From positions 124,001 to 188,000 of the forward strand of contig NZ_FNGY01000010.1 of assembly GCF_900103665.1 (NCBI RefSeq): DNA of 64,000 nt, given 5' to 3'. Under the pieces are notes generated by a model. It worked only from the letters and a program-made list of their open reading frames with translations, made no database searches and had not been told where the DNA came from. Made by a program: the position numbers and the translations under genes. Below are positions 36,926-45,859 of the stretch, one piece after another (the stretch's first letter is position 1; each line of letters begins with the position of its first letter). Source of the stretch: Pedobacter steynii. Lineage in GTDB: Bacteria; Bacteroidota; Bacteroidia; Sphingobacteriales; Sphingobacteriaceae.

Positions 36926-38740
36926 ATGATTGAAAAATCCCGAAAAAGAAAGAAGATACTGATTTGGACAGGGGGCATTATACTAATACTGGTACTGGGC
37001 ATTAGCCTGACCTCAAAGTATTTTGCCAATAAATTCAAACCCTTAATAAAAGCACAGATCAAAGAGCTGGTTTTAAGGTCTACGGACAGCCTGTACCATA
37101 TTGAATTTTCTGCTATCCGGATTAATCTGCTCACTGCGAATGCTTCTTTAACGGAAGTGAAAGTAATCCCCGATACGCAGGTTTTTAAAAAGCTGACCGC
37201 CTTAAAGAAAGCACCCAATAACATCTATTATGTGGAACTGGAGAAATTGGGAATCAGAAATTTTCACCTCTTCAGGTTACTCAGACACCGTAAACTAAAT
37301 ATTAGTCAGCTCCGCCTGGACAATCCAAATGTGGTCATGATCAATAAACAGTTCGACTTCAATGAAGATAAACAGCCCCGGCCCAACCAAAGTCCCTACG
37401 ACTATATCTCTGCCTACCTGAAAGAATTCCGCATTCATACCATCGATTTTAACAACGTCAGGTTTAAATACATCAACAATAACAAAGCAAAGCCGGAAAT
37501 AGATTCCGTGAAAAATCTGAACATTAGGCTGAAAGACTACCTGATCGATCCTCATTCTGCAACAGATAAAAACCGCCTGTATTTATTGAAGGATGTGAAG
37601 ATCAATTTGAACAACTATACTTTTGCTACTCCGGACAGCCTGTACCGCCTCAACCTGAATCAACTGGATTTTTCTGCCGCTTCCGGCAAACTGAACATTA
37701 AAAGTTTCAGCCTGATCCCCAGGTATGACGAGATGAGGTTTGGCCAGATCCTCGGCTATGCCAAAGACAGGTATGAGATTCAAATGAGCGACATTAGCCT
37801 GGATGGCATCAACCTGCCTTTATACATTCTTAAACAGGAACTTTTTGCCAGAGAAATGAACATCGCCAATGGGTCTGTTGCCGTATTCAACAACAACTCC
37901 CTCGCCAAAAGGAATACGGAAAAAATCGGACGGTATCCCCATCAGCTGCTGCAAAAGGTAGAAGCAAAGCTGAACATCAGTAAACTTAACCTGAGCAATG
38001 TAAATATCAGCTATTCTGAGTTTGACCGGGATAGCAGGCAGAAGGGAACGATCAGCTTTGAAAACACCTCCGGGAGCTTTAGCAATGTGACGAATACTCC
38101 TAAGTACAAATCCTTAAATCCATTTATGACGGCCAGTTTAACGAGCTATCTGATGGGAAAGGGGAAACTGGATGTTAACTTTAAATTCGACCTGAATGCC
38201 AAAGATGGCGCTTTTTCGTATTCCGGGGTTCTGGGACCCATGGAAGGCCGCTCGCTGAACCGCATCACCAGGCCATTGGGAATGGTGGAGGTGAAAAGCG
38301 GAACGGTAAAAAAACTGGAGTTTCTGATCGATGCCAACGACCGGAAGGCCAGCGGGCTGATGAAATTTCAATACAATGACCTTTCGGTAAACCTGCTGAA
38401 AAGAGAGGAGGGGGAGAGTCGTCTGGTGCGACAGGGCTGGATGTCCTTCCTTGCCAATGCCATCATCCTCAATCCCAATAATCCCGATAGCAGTGGCATC
38501 CTGATTACTGCAGCAATTCATGAAGAACGAAAAAAGAATGGTTCCTTCTTCGCTTTTATCTGGAGAAGCCTCTTACAGGGAATCAAACATAGTGTTGGCG
38601 TGACTGAGGCGAAACAGCAAAAGATCAAAACACAGATCGCCCGCTTTGGACAGATGAAGATCGATCGTGAAGCCCGGCAAGCCAGGAGAGAAAAAAGAAG
38701 GCTCCTGCGGAAAAAAGCAGAAGCCCTTAGAAAAAAATAA
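36926..38740 (+). CDS. AsmA-like membrane-anchored protein, copy 2
   Basis: A 604-residue paralogue of the preceding protein with the same order of parts: basic N-terminus, transmembrane helix (ILIWTGGIILILVLGISL), beta-rich body with KDGAFSYSGVLGPMEG and SGLMKFQYNDLSVNLLKRE, then WRSLLQGIKHSVGV and a basic tail. Similarity to copy 1 is clear over the whole length but divergent, implying an old tandem duplication. Its stop codon directly abuts the phytase stop on the other strand with no intervening base. Confidence 0.72.
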   Translation: MIEKSRKRKKILIWTGGIILILVLGISLTSKYFANKFKPLIKAQIKELVLRSTDSLYHIEFSAIRINLLTANASLTEVKVIPDTQVFKKLTALKKAPNNIYYVELEKLGIRNFHLFRLLRHRKLNISQLRLDNPNVVMINKQFDFNEDKQPRPNQSPYDYISAYLKEFRIHTIDFNNVRFKYINNNKAKPEIDSVKNLNIRLKDYLIDPHSATDKNRLYLLKDVKINLNNYTFATPDSLYRLNLNQLDFSAASGKLNIKSFSLIPRYDEMRFGQILGYAKDRYEIQMSDISLDGINLPLYILKQELFAREMNIANGSVAVFNNNSLAKRNTEKIGRYPHQLLQKVEAKLNISKLNLSNVNISYSEFDRDSRQKGTISFENTSGSFSNVTNTPKYKSLNPFMTASLTSYLMGKGKLDVNFKFDLNAKDGAFSYSGVLGPMEGRSLNRITRPLGMVEVKSGTVKKLEFLIDANDRKASGLMKFQYNDLSVNLLKREEGESRLVRQGWMSFLANAIILNPNNPDSSGILITAAIHEERKKNGSFFAFIWRSLLQGIKHSVGVTEAKQQKIKTQIARFGQMKIDREARQARREKRRLLRKKAEALRKK

Positions 38741-39805
38741 CTATTTGTTGATGGATAACTTTTTCCCTGCAAGGTCTTCCCAACGGTAAAACTGGAAAGT
38801 CTTGTCATCGCTCATCGCCACAAACAGCCCATGCTTAAAGTCCCCGTTTAATGGGCCTGAGTAAATATCTGAACCATCACTGTTATTGGTGGAAACAGGA
38901 ATGCTGGTCAGCAATACATGATCATGAGGGCCGGATTTTCCTTCGCGGTTAAAGACCTGGAAATGATTTGCCGCCTGATCGGAAACGAGGATATAACCGG
39001 TGGTAGGGGATGTCTTATAAATGCTGATCCCTTCATTGTCCTCTTTGAATCCTGTTTTTGCGAATAAGGCAAGTTCTTCATTTCCTTTGGCAGGATCTGC
39101 GTAATATTTTCTTACCCCAAACTGCTCGTCAGAATAATAGATATAACCCAACTCATTGTCTACCGCGATCGATTCAATTTCTTTCTTTCCGCTGTATTTG
39201 CCGAATTTCCTTTTCAGGCTGGCCTTCAGTTTACCTGTGCCATCGTCTTCCAGCAGGTATTGCCATAAATATCCATCAGCAGGCCCTGTTTTACGGCCTA
39301 CAATGGCGTAAACCTCTCCTTTTGGCGATGTGTACAGGGCAATGCCCATCAGGTCTCTATACAGCTCTTTTTGTTCTCCTTCGAAAACCGGAATTCCTCC
39401 GTTATCAACTGGTTTCATATCCGGTAAGGAAAAGATGCGGAGCTGATGCGTCATTCTTTCCGTCGCAACGGCGATGTCTATCTTTTTGCCGCCCAGTACC
39501 AGACCATAAGCAATGTCTACATTGTTGGGCCTTTTCAATCCTTTGACAGTCTTTTCCTTGATGGTCTTCCCTTTAAGGTCGTACACATAAAGTCCGCCAT
39601 TTTCGTCTTTGTCGGTGCCAATTACTAAGGATTGGGCAGGATCGGCAGGGTTTACCCAGATCGCAGGATCATCAGAGTCGAACTGTACAGGGTCTGAAGT
39701 ATATAAGGGTTTTACGGCTAGAGGATCTTTCTGTACGGTAGAGCAGGAGATATTCAGCGTCAGCAATAAAGCAGAAAGGCTAAGGATTAAGTTCGGTTTA
39801 TTCAT
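38741..39805 (-). CDS. Beta-propeller phytase (3-phytase) lipoprotein
   Basis: A 354-residue exported phosphatase that would release phosphate from phytate. The lipobox is in LNISC (Cys21). The beta-propeller phytase signature follows: DDPAIWVNPADPAQSLVIGT, then DENGGLYVYDLKGK and NNVDI. Acidic residues expected to bind calcium are present (for example the GIALY and DNEGISIY segments). It is the last gene of a TonB receptor / lipoprotein / phytase cluster, 32 bases after the beta-helix protein. Confidence 0.92.
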   Translation of the reverse strand: MNKPNLILSLSALLLTLNISCSTVQKDPLAVKPLYTSDPVQFDSDDPAIWVNPADPAQSLVIGTDKDENGGLYVYDLKGKTIKEKTVKGLKRPNNVDIAYGLVLGGKKIDIAVATERMTHQLRIFSLPDMKPVDNGGIPVFEGEQKELYRDLMGIALYTSPKGEVYAIVGRKTGPADGYLWQYLLEDDGTGKLKASLKRKFGKYSGKKEIESIAVDNELGYIYYSDEQFGVRKYYADPAKGNEELALFAKTGFKEDNEGISIYKTSPTTGYILVSDQAANHFQVFNREGKSGPHDHVLLTSIPVSTNNSDGSDIYSGPLNGDFKHGLFVAMSDDKTFQFYRWEDLAGKKLSINK

Positions 39806-39837
39806 TAAAAAATTCTTTATAATTAGTCAAAAATTGG

Positions 39838-41088
39838 TTAGTTGGTTCCAAAAGCGCCGATATAGCTTGCTGCTGCCGGAGAGGTATAGCTGATGCCGTT
39901 CATTACTAGTCCATTTACAGCATAGTGTGGCTTGATGTCTGTTTTTCCTTTACCCAATGCCGGTGATCCTGCCTGAAGGTGGAAATCCCATGCCGGAATA
40001 AAAGTCGCATTGTTTACAGGAGTAGTTAAAGGGTAATTTACAAATTTAGGATCGTTCAATCCTGCTGTTTTACCGATGATGTCATTTACACCTGCAATGA
40101 TCTCCGCAGAAGGCTGAAACTGGTCTGCGGTGGCCTGGCTGTTTCCATAGTAAAGGTTATTCCCGAACAGGGATCTTTTGTCTTCTACTTTTTTGGTGTC
40201 TCTTTTAATGCCAAAACGTGTGTTCGCAAAGAGGTTGTTAAAGACTTCAACACGTACGGTTGCTTCTACCCAGATCGAGCCACCTTTAGCAGTAGGTCTG
40301 CGCCATCCGGTATTGACCATGGTATTGTTATACACCATCACATAGGCCTGAGGCGTGCGGTCGCCGGAGTTCGAAAGTTTTAAGGCATTGGTATTGGCAC
40401 TGTAGATCAGGTTATAGGCCACATCTGCCACACAACCGGATTTCAGGTTAATGGCCTCGCCACCGGAAACTCCTGTTGTGTAAAATTTGTTATTGGAAAA
40501 AATGATCTTTCCCCCATCAATATAGGTGCAATCTTCCTGTAAGTTTCTAAAGATGCTATTGGTGACAACGAGTTTTCCGTTAACATTGGCAAACCAAAGT
40601 GCGGGAAGGTTTTCTCCGGCCACTCCCTTGTACAGGTTTTGCTTTACCGAGGTCGAAGCGTCTGACGTCGTTGCTCCGGCATATTCAATAATGGTATGGT
40701 CCAGCAGGAGTTCCTGACAGCTCGGTGCAGCCAGAATCCCTCCCCACAGACGGCCGAATTCTTTAGTTCTGGCACCTTCTGCTACCGTAAAACGGATGGG
40801 AAATTCTGCCGTTCCCTGCGCATAAAGATTTCCTCTTACAATGATCTCTGGTTTTGAAAGGGTATCCATGAGTACCGTAACCCCTTCTTCAATCGTTAGT
40901 GATTGTCCTTCTGGTATGATGATATCGCCCTTGATCAGCTGGGTGCTTCCTTTTTTCCAGACGCCTGATGCTGCTCCGGAAATTGTGCCATTACCGGTAT
41001 CCGGATCTGCGTCACTATTTGCTTTTTTACATCCTGCAAAAAGTGCTGCGGTTAAAGTCAGGCAGATAAATAGTTGTTTTGCTTTCAT
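39838..41088 (-). CDS. Beta-helix lipoprotein of the phytase locus
   Basis: A 416-residue lipoprotein (lipobox LFAGC, Cys20) with repeats of a right-handed parallel beta-helix (EGQSLTIEEGVTVLMD, IVVTNSIFRN-type rungs). I do not recognise a catalytic motif. It lies five bases after the TonB receptor stop and 32 bases before the phytase, the position a substrate-binding partner would occupy. A role in phytate capture is an inference. Confidence 0.8.
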   Translation of the reverse strand: MKAKQLFICLTLTAALFAGCKKANSDADPDTGNGTISGAASGVWKKGSTQLIKGDIIIPEGQSLTIEEGVTVLMDTLSKPEIIVRGNLYAQGTAEFPIRFTVAEGARTKEFGRLWGGILAAPSCQELLLDHTIIEYAGATTSDASTSVKQNLYKGVAGENLPALWFANVNGKLVVTNSIFRNLQEDCTYIDGGKIIFSNNKFYTTGVSGGEAINLKSGCVADVAYNLIYSANTNALKLSNSGDRTPQAYVMVYNNTMVNTGWRRPTAKGGSIWVEATVRVEVFNNLFANTRFGIKRDTKKVEDKRSLFGNNLYYGNSQATADQFQPSAEIIAGVNDIIGKTAGLNDPKFVNYPLTTPVNNATFIPAWDFHLQAGSPALGKGKTDIKPHYAVNGLVMNGISYTSPAAASYIGAFGTN

Positions 41089-41093
41089 GTCTT

Positions 41094-43862
41094 TTATAAT
41101 TTATAGCGAAGACCTAATAAATAATTCTGTTTGTAATAATCGTTACGGATGAGGGTATTGCCATCAAACTCCTGAGCGGTGGTTTGTGAATTTTTCTCGT
41201 TCGTTCCTTTGATAAATAATTTCAATGGCGTGTTCAACAGGTTTCCGGCTTTAATAAATACGCTCAGGTTGTTCTTAAATTTCTTTTCTGCCGAAGCATC
41301 CATCTGGATAAAACCCTTCTGCCACAGGTCATTGTTTAAGAACTGAGAAATGGTGTTGATCCTTTCTCCGGTATAAGAGGCGGCCAGCTGGGCATCCCAG
41401 CCTTTTTTACTGTCTTTGTACAATAGGGAAACATTGGCAATATGTGCAGACTGCCCGAACAGAGGTCTGCTTTGATTGGTGCTGAGTGGTTGAAGATCTC
41501 CATTTGCATCACGTATTCTATACGTTTTAGTGGTCGTAATCCTCGAGTGGGTATAGGTGTAATTGGCTTTAACCCCGAACTCATGAAAGAACTTGATATA
41601 ATCCAGTTCCAATCCATAGTTTTTTGCTGTTCCAAAATTTCCAGGCACATAATAGGTGTCTTGTCCACGGGTTGCGTCAGCCTGAAAGGTATATTCTATA
41701 GGATTTTGTATGTTCTTATAAAATGCACCTACCATGAGCTGATCTGTTCCATTGGGAAACAATTCATAACGTAAGTCAAGATTGTCGGCCAGGGCTCTTT
41801 TCAGATCAGGGTTTCCTCTTTCCTTATATTCTTCCCTGTTTCCGCCACCTGGAATCAATTCATAAAAACCAGGACGGTTTAGCGACCTGAAATACGAGGC
41901 GCGAAGCTGTTCTTTTTTGCTGAGCTTATACTTTAAGTTCATGCTCGGCAGATAGTCCGTATAAACCTGCTTTCCGGAAGGACGAAGTTCTCCTGCGGGA
42001 AATAACATGCGGTAACCCTGATCGGTATGTTCTATGCGTAAACCGCCGATCACCTCAAGATCTTTGGTATTCAGTTTAAACATCCCGTATCCTGCGCCGA
42101 TTTTCTCCGAGGCATCGTAAGTCAGAGGATTGTTTACGGCTCCGGCAGGATTTTTCACGATCCATGAAATATCGCTGTAGTTGTTGAAATCTTTGCCATA
42201 TTCCAGGTTCTGCGTAGCAGGAGTCAGGGTATAGTTGTTATAAAAACTACTGCGTTGTTTGTCGCGGTATAAAGCTCCCGCACTGAAATCTACATTAACT
42301 CCTGCAATGGGTATGGTATAAGTCAGGTCCAGATAACCTGCTTTATCTTCTTCCGTATTGCGTTCCCAGCGACGGGTGTATACGTCTCCGATGGATTGCA
42401 CTACCGTTTTCCGTTCTGCAAAATTCTCTCTTATTCCAAGAATATTGATCGTACTCTGATCAGGAACATCGTTTTTTGCAGAAGAGTATACTGCAGACCA
42501 GTTCAATTTCAGTTGTTTAGGAATCAGCTGATGTTCCCCCTGAAGCGTCGTATTGAAAATCTGCTGTTCTGTAAAGCGGGAACGGGTTTCGTAATTTAAT
42601 TTGGCGTTCCCTAAGCTCTGGTTATAACCGGAAGAAAAATCAGTCTCTTTTGAATCGCGAAGCTGAGTGCTTTGCAGGTTTACATAAGCGTTGTATAAAC
42701 TTAATTTGTGTCTTGGATTAAAGATATAATCCAATTTTGCATGGGTTCCATAGCGTTGTTGCTGCTCCGAATACTGACGGTCCTCTCTGGAGGTAATGGT
42801 GGCAAAAGGATCCGTATCTACATTAGAAGAATTGTAAAAGGTGCTGTTGCTGCCACGATAAGTGTTTTGATAGCTTCCGGCAAGGAGTACACCGAGTTTG
42901 TTATCCAAAAAGCGTCTGCCGACAGATAATCCACCTACCAGACCGGGAGCAGGATGTTTTGAACTGTAATCTATGGTCCCTTTTGGAAAATCAAGCTGTG
43001 TGGCTTTATAGTCCTTCCCATTCAATTCATAGGGAGATTTGCCATTGATACCATTGGTCTTGAAACTTGCAAAACCCCTGTCCATGAACAACTGGCTATA
43101 ACCTGTCGCCAGATTTACTTTCAGTTGTAATTTATCGGGTGCATCTTTCATGACCATGTTGATGGCGCCACCAACGGCATCAGCTTCCATATTGGAGTTG
43201 AGTGTTTTGTAAACTTCCAGTCTTTCCAATAATTCGGAAGGAAAAATATCCAGGGGTACATAACGGTATTTATTGTCCGGACTGGGAATTTTCACACCAT
43301 TTACGAGGGTGTAATTGTACCTTTTATCCATTCCGCGAAGGATGGCATACTGTCCGTCACCGCTACTGCTTCTTTCCACAGATACACCGGATACGCGCTG
43401 AATGACATTGGCAACTGTAAGGTCTGGGGAAACTTCCATGGCCCTGCCGGAAACAACATTGACCAGTTGTGGGGATTTCTGCTCAATCCTTCTGGCTGTT
43501 TTCTCTGCTGATCCGTCATTTTTAGCAGAGATCATGACTTCATGCAGCTCGGCATCTTTTGTTTCGGATAAGAAAATTTTAACTACAGGGTTGTCTTCTT
43601 TAAGAATACTGATCTGTTGGCTGAAGGTCTTGTACATCAGGTAAGATACTTTTATGGTAAATGTTCCTGTTGGTGGATGTTTGATCACGAATGATCCATC
43701 GAGTCCGGTGAGGACCGCGCGATCTGTCTTTTCCAGAAGAACAGAAGCGCCCACCAATGCTTCCCCTGTTTTCTGGTCGTAAACATAGCCCTTCAGGCTG
43801 GTGGCCCGGGCTGCGGTAATGCTAAATAATAGGCAAAAAAGAACGGGTAATAGTGTCTTCAT
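41094..43862 (-). CDS. TonB-dependent receptor of the phytase locus
   Basis: A 922-residue outer-membrane receptor with signal peptide, carboxypeptidase-like regulatory domain (LKGYVYDQKTGEALVGASV), plug (VANVIQRVSGVSVERS, then NSNMEADAVGGAINMVMKDA) and a barrel that ends in a terminal aromatic-type strand (NYLLGLRYKL). It lacks an STN domain, so it is not an ECF transducer. Being the first gene of the cluster that ends with phytase, it most likely imports inositol phosphates or a related ligand, which remains unproven. Confidence 0.9.
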   Translation of the reverse strand: MKTLLPVLFCLLFSITAARATSLKGYVYDQKTGEALVGASVLLEKTDRAVLTGLDGSFVIKHPPTGTFTIKVSYLMYKTFSQQISILKEDNPVVKIFLSETKDAELHEVMISAKNDGSAEKTARRIEQKSPQLVNVVSGRAMEVSPDLTVANVIQRVSGVSVERSSSGDGQYAILRGMDKRYNYTLVNGVKIPSPDNKYRYVPLDIFPSELLERLEVYKTLNSNMEADAVGGAINMVMKDAPDKLQLKVNLATGYSQLFMDRGFASFKTNGINGKSPYELNGKDYKATQLDFPKGTIDYSSKHPAPGLVGGLSVGRRFLDNKLGVLLAGSYQNTYRGSNSTFYNSSNVDTDPFATITSREDRQYSEQQQRYGTHAKLDYIFNPRHKLSLYNAYVNLQSTQLRDSKETDFSSGYNQSLGNAKLNYETRSRFTEQQIFNTTLQGEHQLIPKQLKLNWSAVYSSAKNDVPDQSTINILGIRENFAERKTVVQSIGDVYTRRWERNTEEDKAGYLDLTYTIPIAGVNVDFSAGALYRDKQRSSFYNNYTLTPATQNLEYGKDFNNYSDISWIVKNPAGAVNNPLTYDASEKIGAGYGMFKLNTKDLEVIGGLRIEHTDQGYRMLFPAGELRPSGKQVYTDYLPSMNLKYKLSKKEQLRASYFRSLNRPGFYELIPGGGNREEYKERGNPDLKRALADNLDLRYELFPNGTDQLMVGAFYKNIQNPIEYTFQADATRGQDTYYVPGNFGTAKNYGLELDYIKFFHEFGVKANYTYTHSRITTTKTYRIRDANGDLQPLSTNQSRPLFGQSAHIANVSLLYKDSKKGWDAQLAASYTGERINTISQFLNNDLWQKGFIQMDASAEKKFKNNLSVFIKAGNLLNTPLKLFIKGTNEKNSQTTAQEFDGNTLIRNDYYKQNYLLGLRYKL

Positions 43863-43954
43863 TTTCTTAATTAATTTGTTGTTGCTGGTTTGTGTTTGCT
43901 AACGTTGGTCAAATGTGAGTACTGGCAGATCAGCTTCGAAATTATTGCCGTGAA

Positions 43955-44010
43955 CAAAATGTATACAGCGTTACATGAGGGATATACAAAACGCATACAG
44001 CGTGAACATG
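43955..44010 (-). promoter_or_regulatory. Tandem direct repeat in the phytase-operon promoter region
   Basis: Two copies of CAAAA(T/C)G(T/C)ATACAGCGT(T/G)-ACATG start 32 bases apart (43955 and 43987), about three helical turns. On the minus strand the two CAAAA blocks read TTTTG; the downstream copy gives TATACATTTTG with a TTTTG about 21 bases upstream, close to the Bacteroidota -7 and -33 boxes. The element lies about 95-150 bases before the receptor ATG, between it and the regulator gene, so it may be both promoter and operator. Confidence 0.5.
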
Positions 44011-44122
44011 GATTGTTTAATTAATTGATAATTAGCTGTTTGTCGGTAACATAAAACGCCATTACCATTTGATTAGCGTAATGTTATGCTATTGTTAAGT
44101 GTCAGGTATTTTGAAAAAAGGG

Positions 44123-45733
44123 CTATAAAGTCTGAATAAAAGTGCTGAGATTTTCACCCTGTGGAAGGTTCAGTTTCTTCCTCAATCTATAGCGTGCCAC
44201 GCGTAAGCTATCCTGTGAAATTCCAAAAAGTGCAGCCATATCTTTAGAGCTCAAATTCATTTTGATCAGTGCGACCAGCCGGATGTCATTTGCAGTGAGT
44301 TCGTCACAATGTGCTTTCAGGTGATCGAAAAAAGTCTGATGAATCTGTTCAAACATTCCTGTGAAATCTTTCCAGTGCTGGTCATGACTGATGCTTTGGT
44401 TGATCCGTTGCACAAGCTGCTGCAGTTGTCTCTTCTGGTCCCGCTTATCCTCTTTTACCATTTCCTCAATCTGTGACCTGAGGCTTTCCAGAAACTGGTT
44501 GCTTTGAATGATGTGGAGAGTATTGCTGGTCAGTTCTTTACTCTTTAACTCCAGCGCATCTTTGATCGCTGTTTTCTGGGTTTCGTAGAGCCTGTTGTTC
44601 TGTTCGTTTGCCTTTTGCTCATTTTTGATTTTCAGTCTTTGGCGGCTGATGGTACTTGCGGCGAGGGAAATGAGGAGCACAATAATGAGCACAGCAGCAA
44701 TCACCATAATCCGGTTGGCATCTTTTTCATTTTCAAACTGAAGAATGGCATCGTCTTTTTGCTGGATCTCGAATAAAGTTTGCAGGAGGGCAAGCTGTTT
44801 ATTGTTATCCTCCGTAAAAATTTTCAGAAAGATATTCCTGCCGAGCTCACTATAATGATAGGCGCTGTCGTACCTTTTCATCAGGTCGAAATTTTTGGAG
44901 AGATCCCTGTAGGCACTGCTGAGCTGGTATTGGTCGTTCATCCGCCTGGCCAGACTTTCTGCTTTTCTGGTATAACCCAACGCTTCTGTATATCGGCCGG
45001 TCTTCCGGTAAACATCCCCGATATTGTTAATGATCTCTATCTGTGCACGGTTATTCTTCAACACCGTATTGCCTTCCAGTGCCAGTGTGTAATATTTAAG
45101 TGCAGAATCTAAATGAGGCTTGTCTTCATAAATGCTCCCGATATTTTCATAGATTTTCTCAATCCCAGTCTGATCTTTCTCCTTTTTATAGACGTTTAAT
45201 GCCAGTTGCTGGTATTTCATGGCATTCTGATAATCCAGGCTTTTCTCGTAGGTCTGCCCGATGAGGCCATAAGACCTGGCAATTCCTTTACGGTCTCCGG
45301 ATTGCTGGTAAAGGCCCAAAGCTTCCTTAAACTTCTCCAGGCATACGCGGTACTGACGGGCATAATAATAGGTTTCCCCAATCTTGTGCAGGTTTTTTGC
45401 CAGGTTGTTCCGGTCATGCTGCTGCCGGAAAACCTGATCGGCTTTGTAGTAATAAATGATGGCCTGCGAATAGGCCGCCTGATAATAAAAGAGCTCCCCG
45501 ATTTGCTGATAGCATAACGCTGCGGTAATAAAGTCTTCCTTTTTCAACGCGGCTTTTAAGGTTTGTTTGATCTTTAGAAAAGCGGTGTTCGGAGCCTTAT
45601 GTATTAAGGTGTCAATGACAGGGAAATTGGGTTTGAGGTTCTCTTGTGAGAAGGTAGCAAAGGGATATAGGTTGCCGGATAACAGCAGAAAGAACAGCAT
45701 CCGGAAGATTTGGCTTGGATAGACTTTTTTCAC
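44123..45733 (-). CDS. TPR transmembrane transcriptional regulator with C-terminal HTH
   Basis: A 536-residue protein with a signal-like N-terminus, about six periplasmic TPR units (for example IARSYGLIGQTYEKSLDYQNAM), a transmembrane helix near residue 340, a coiled coil, and a C-terminal LuxR-like helix-turn-helix (SSKDMAALFGISQDSLRVARYRLRKKL). It is thus a one-protein sensor reaching from periplasm to DNA. It is encoded directly upstream of the phytase operon in the same direction, with only the repeat-bearing region between, so it is the obvious candidate regulator. Confidence 0.88.
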   Translation of the reverse strand: MKKVYPSQIFRMLFFLLLSGNLYPFATFSQENLKPNFPVIDTLIHKAPNTAFLKIKQTLKAALKKEDFITAALCYQQIGELFYYQAAYSQAIIYYYKADQVFRQQHDRNNLAKNLHKIGETYYYARQYRVCLEKFKEALGLYQQSGDRKGIARSYGLIGQTYEKSLDYQNAMKYQQLALNVYKKEKDQTGIEKIYENIGSIYEDKPHLDSALKYYTLALEGNTVLKNNRAQIEIINNIGDVYRKTGRYTEALGYTRKAESLARRMNDQYQLSSAYRDLSKNFDLMKRYDSAYHYSELGRNIFLKIFTEDNNKQLALLQTLFEIQQKDDAILQFENEKDANRIMVIAAVLIIVLLISLAASTISRQRLKIKNEQKANEQNNRLYETQKTAIKDALELKSKELTSNTLHIIQSNQFLESLRSQIEEMVKEDKRDQKRQLQQLVQRINQSISHDQHWKDFTGMFEQIHQTFFDHLKAHCDELTANDIRLVALIKMNLSSKDMAALFGISQDSLRVARYRLRKKLNLPQGENLSTFIQTL

Positions 45734-45794
45734 CCTTTAAAATTACAGGGCCCAGTATTAATAAATTGTTAAATCAACCGGAATGCTTAACCTT

Positions 45795-45828
45795 AAAAAA
45801 GGCCGCCTCTAAACGAATAGGGCGGCCT
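45795..45828 (-). terminator. Rho-independent terminator after the DPP-IV peptidase
   Basis: AGGCCGCC and GGCGGCCT form an 8-base GC-rich stem around a 12-base loop; on the minus strand it is followed by TTTTTT. It lies about 30 bases beyond the peptidase stop and separates it from the regulator gene. Confidence 0.9.
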
Positions 45829-45859
45829 GAATATTTTCCTGATGCGGATCAAATTTATC

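Noticed and set aside
36625..37224. A 199-codon antisense frame across the two AsmA-like genes
   Set aside because: It spans the junction of two real genes on the other strand; its hydrophobic composition comes from the reverse reading of basic and hydrophobic stretches.
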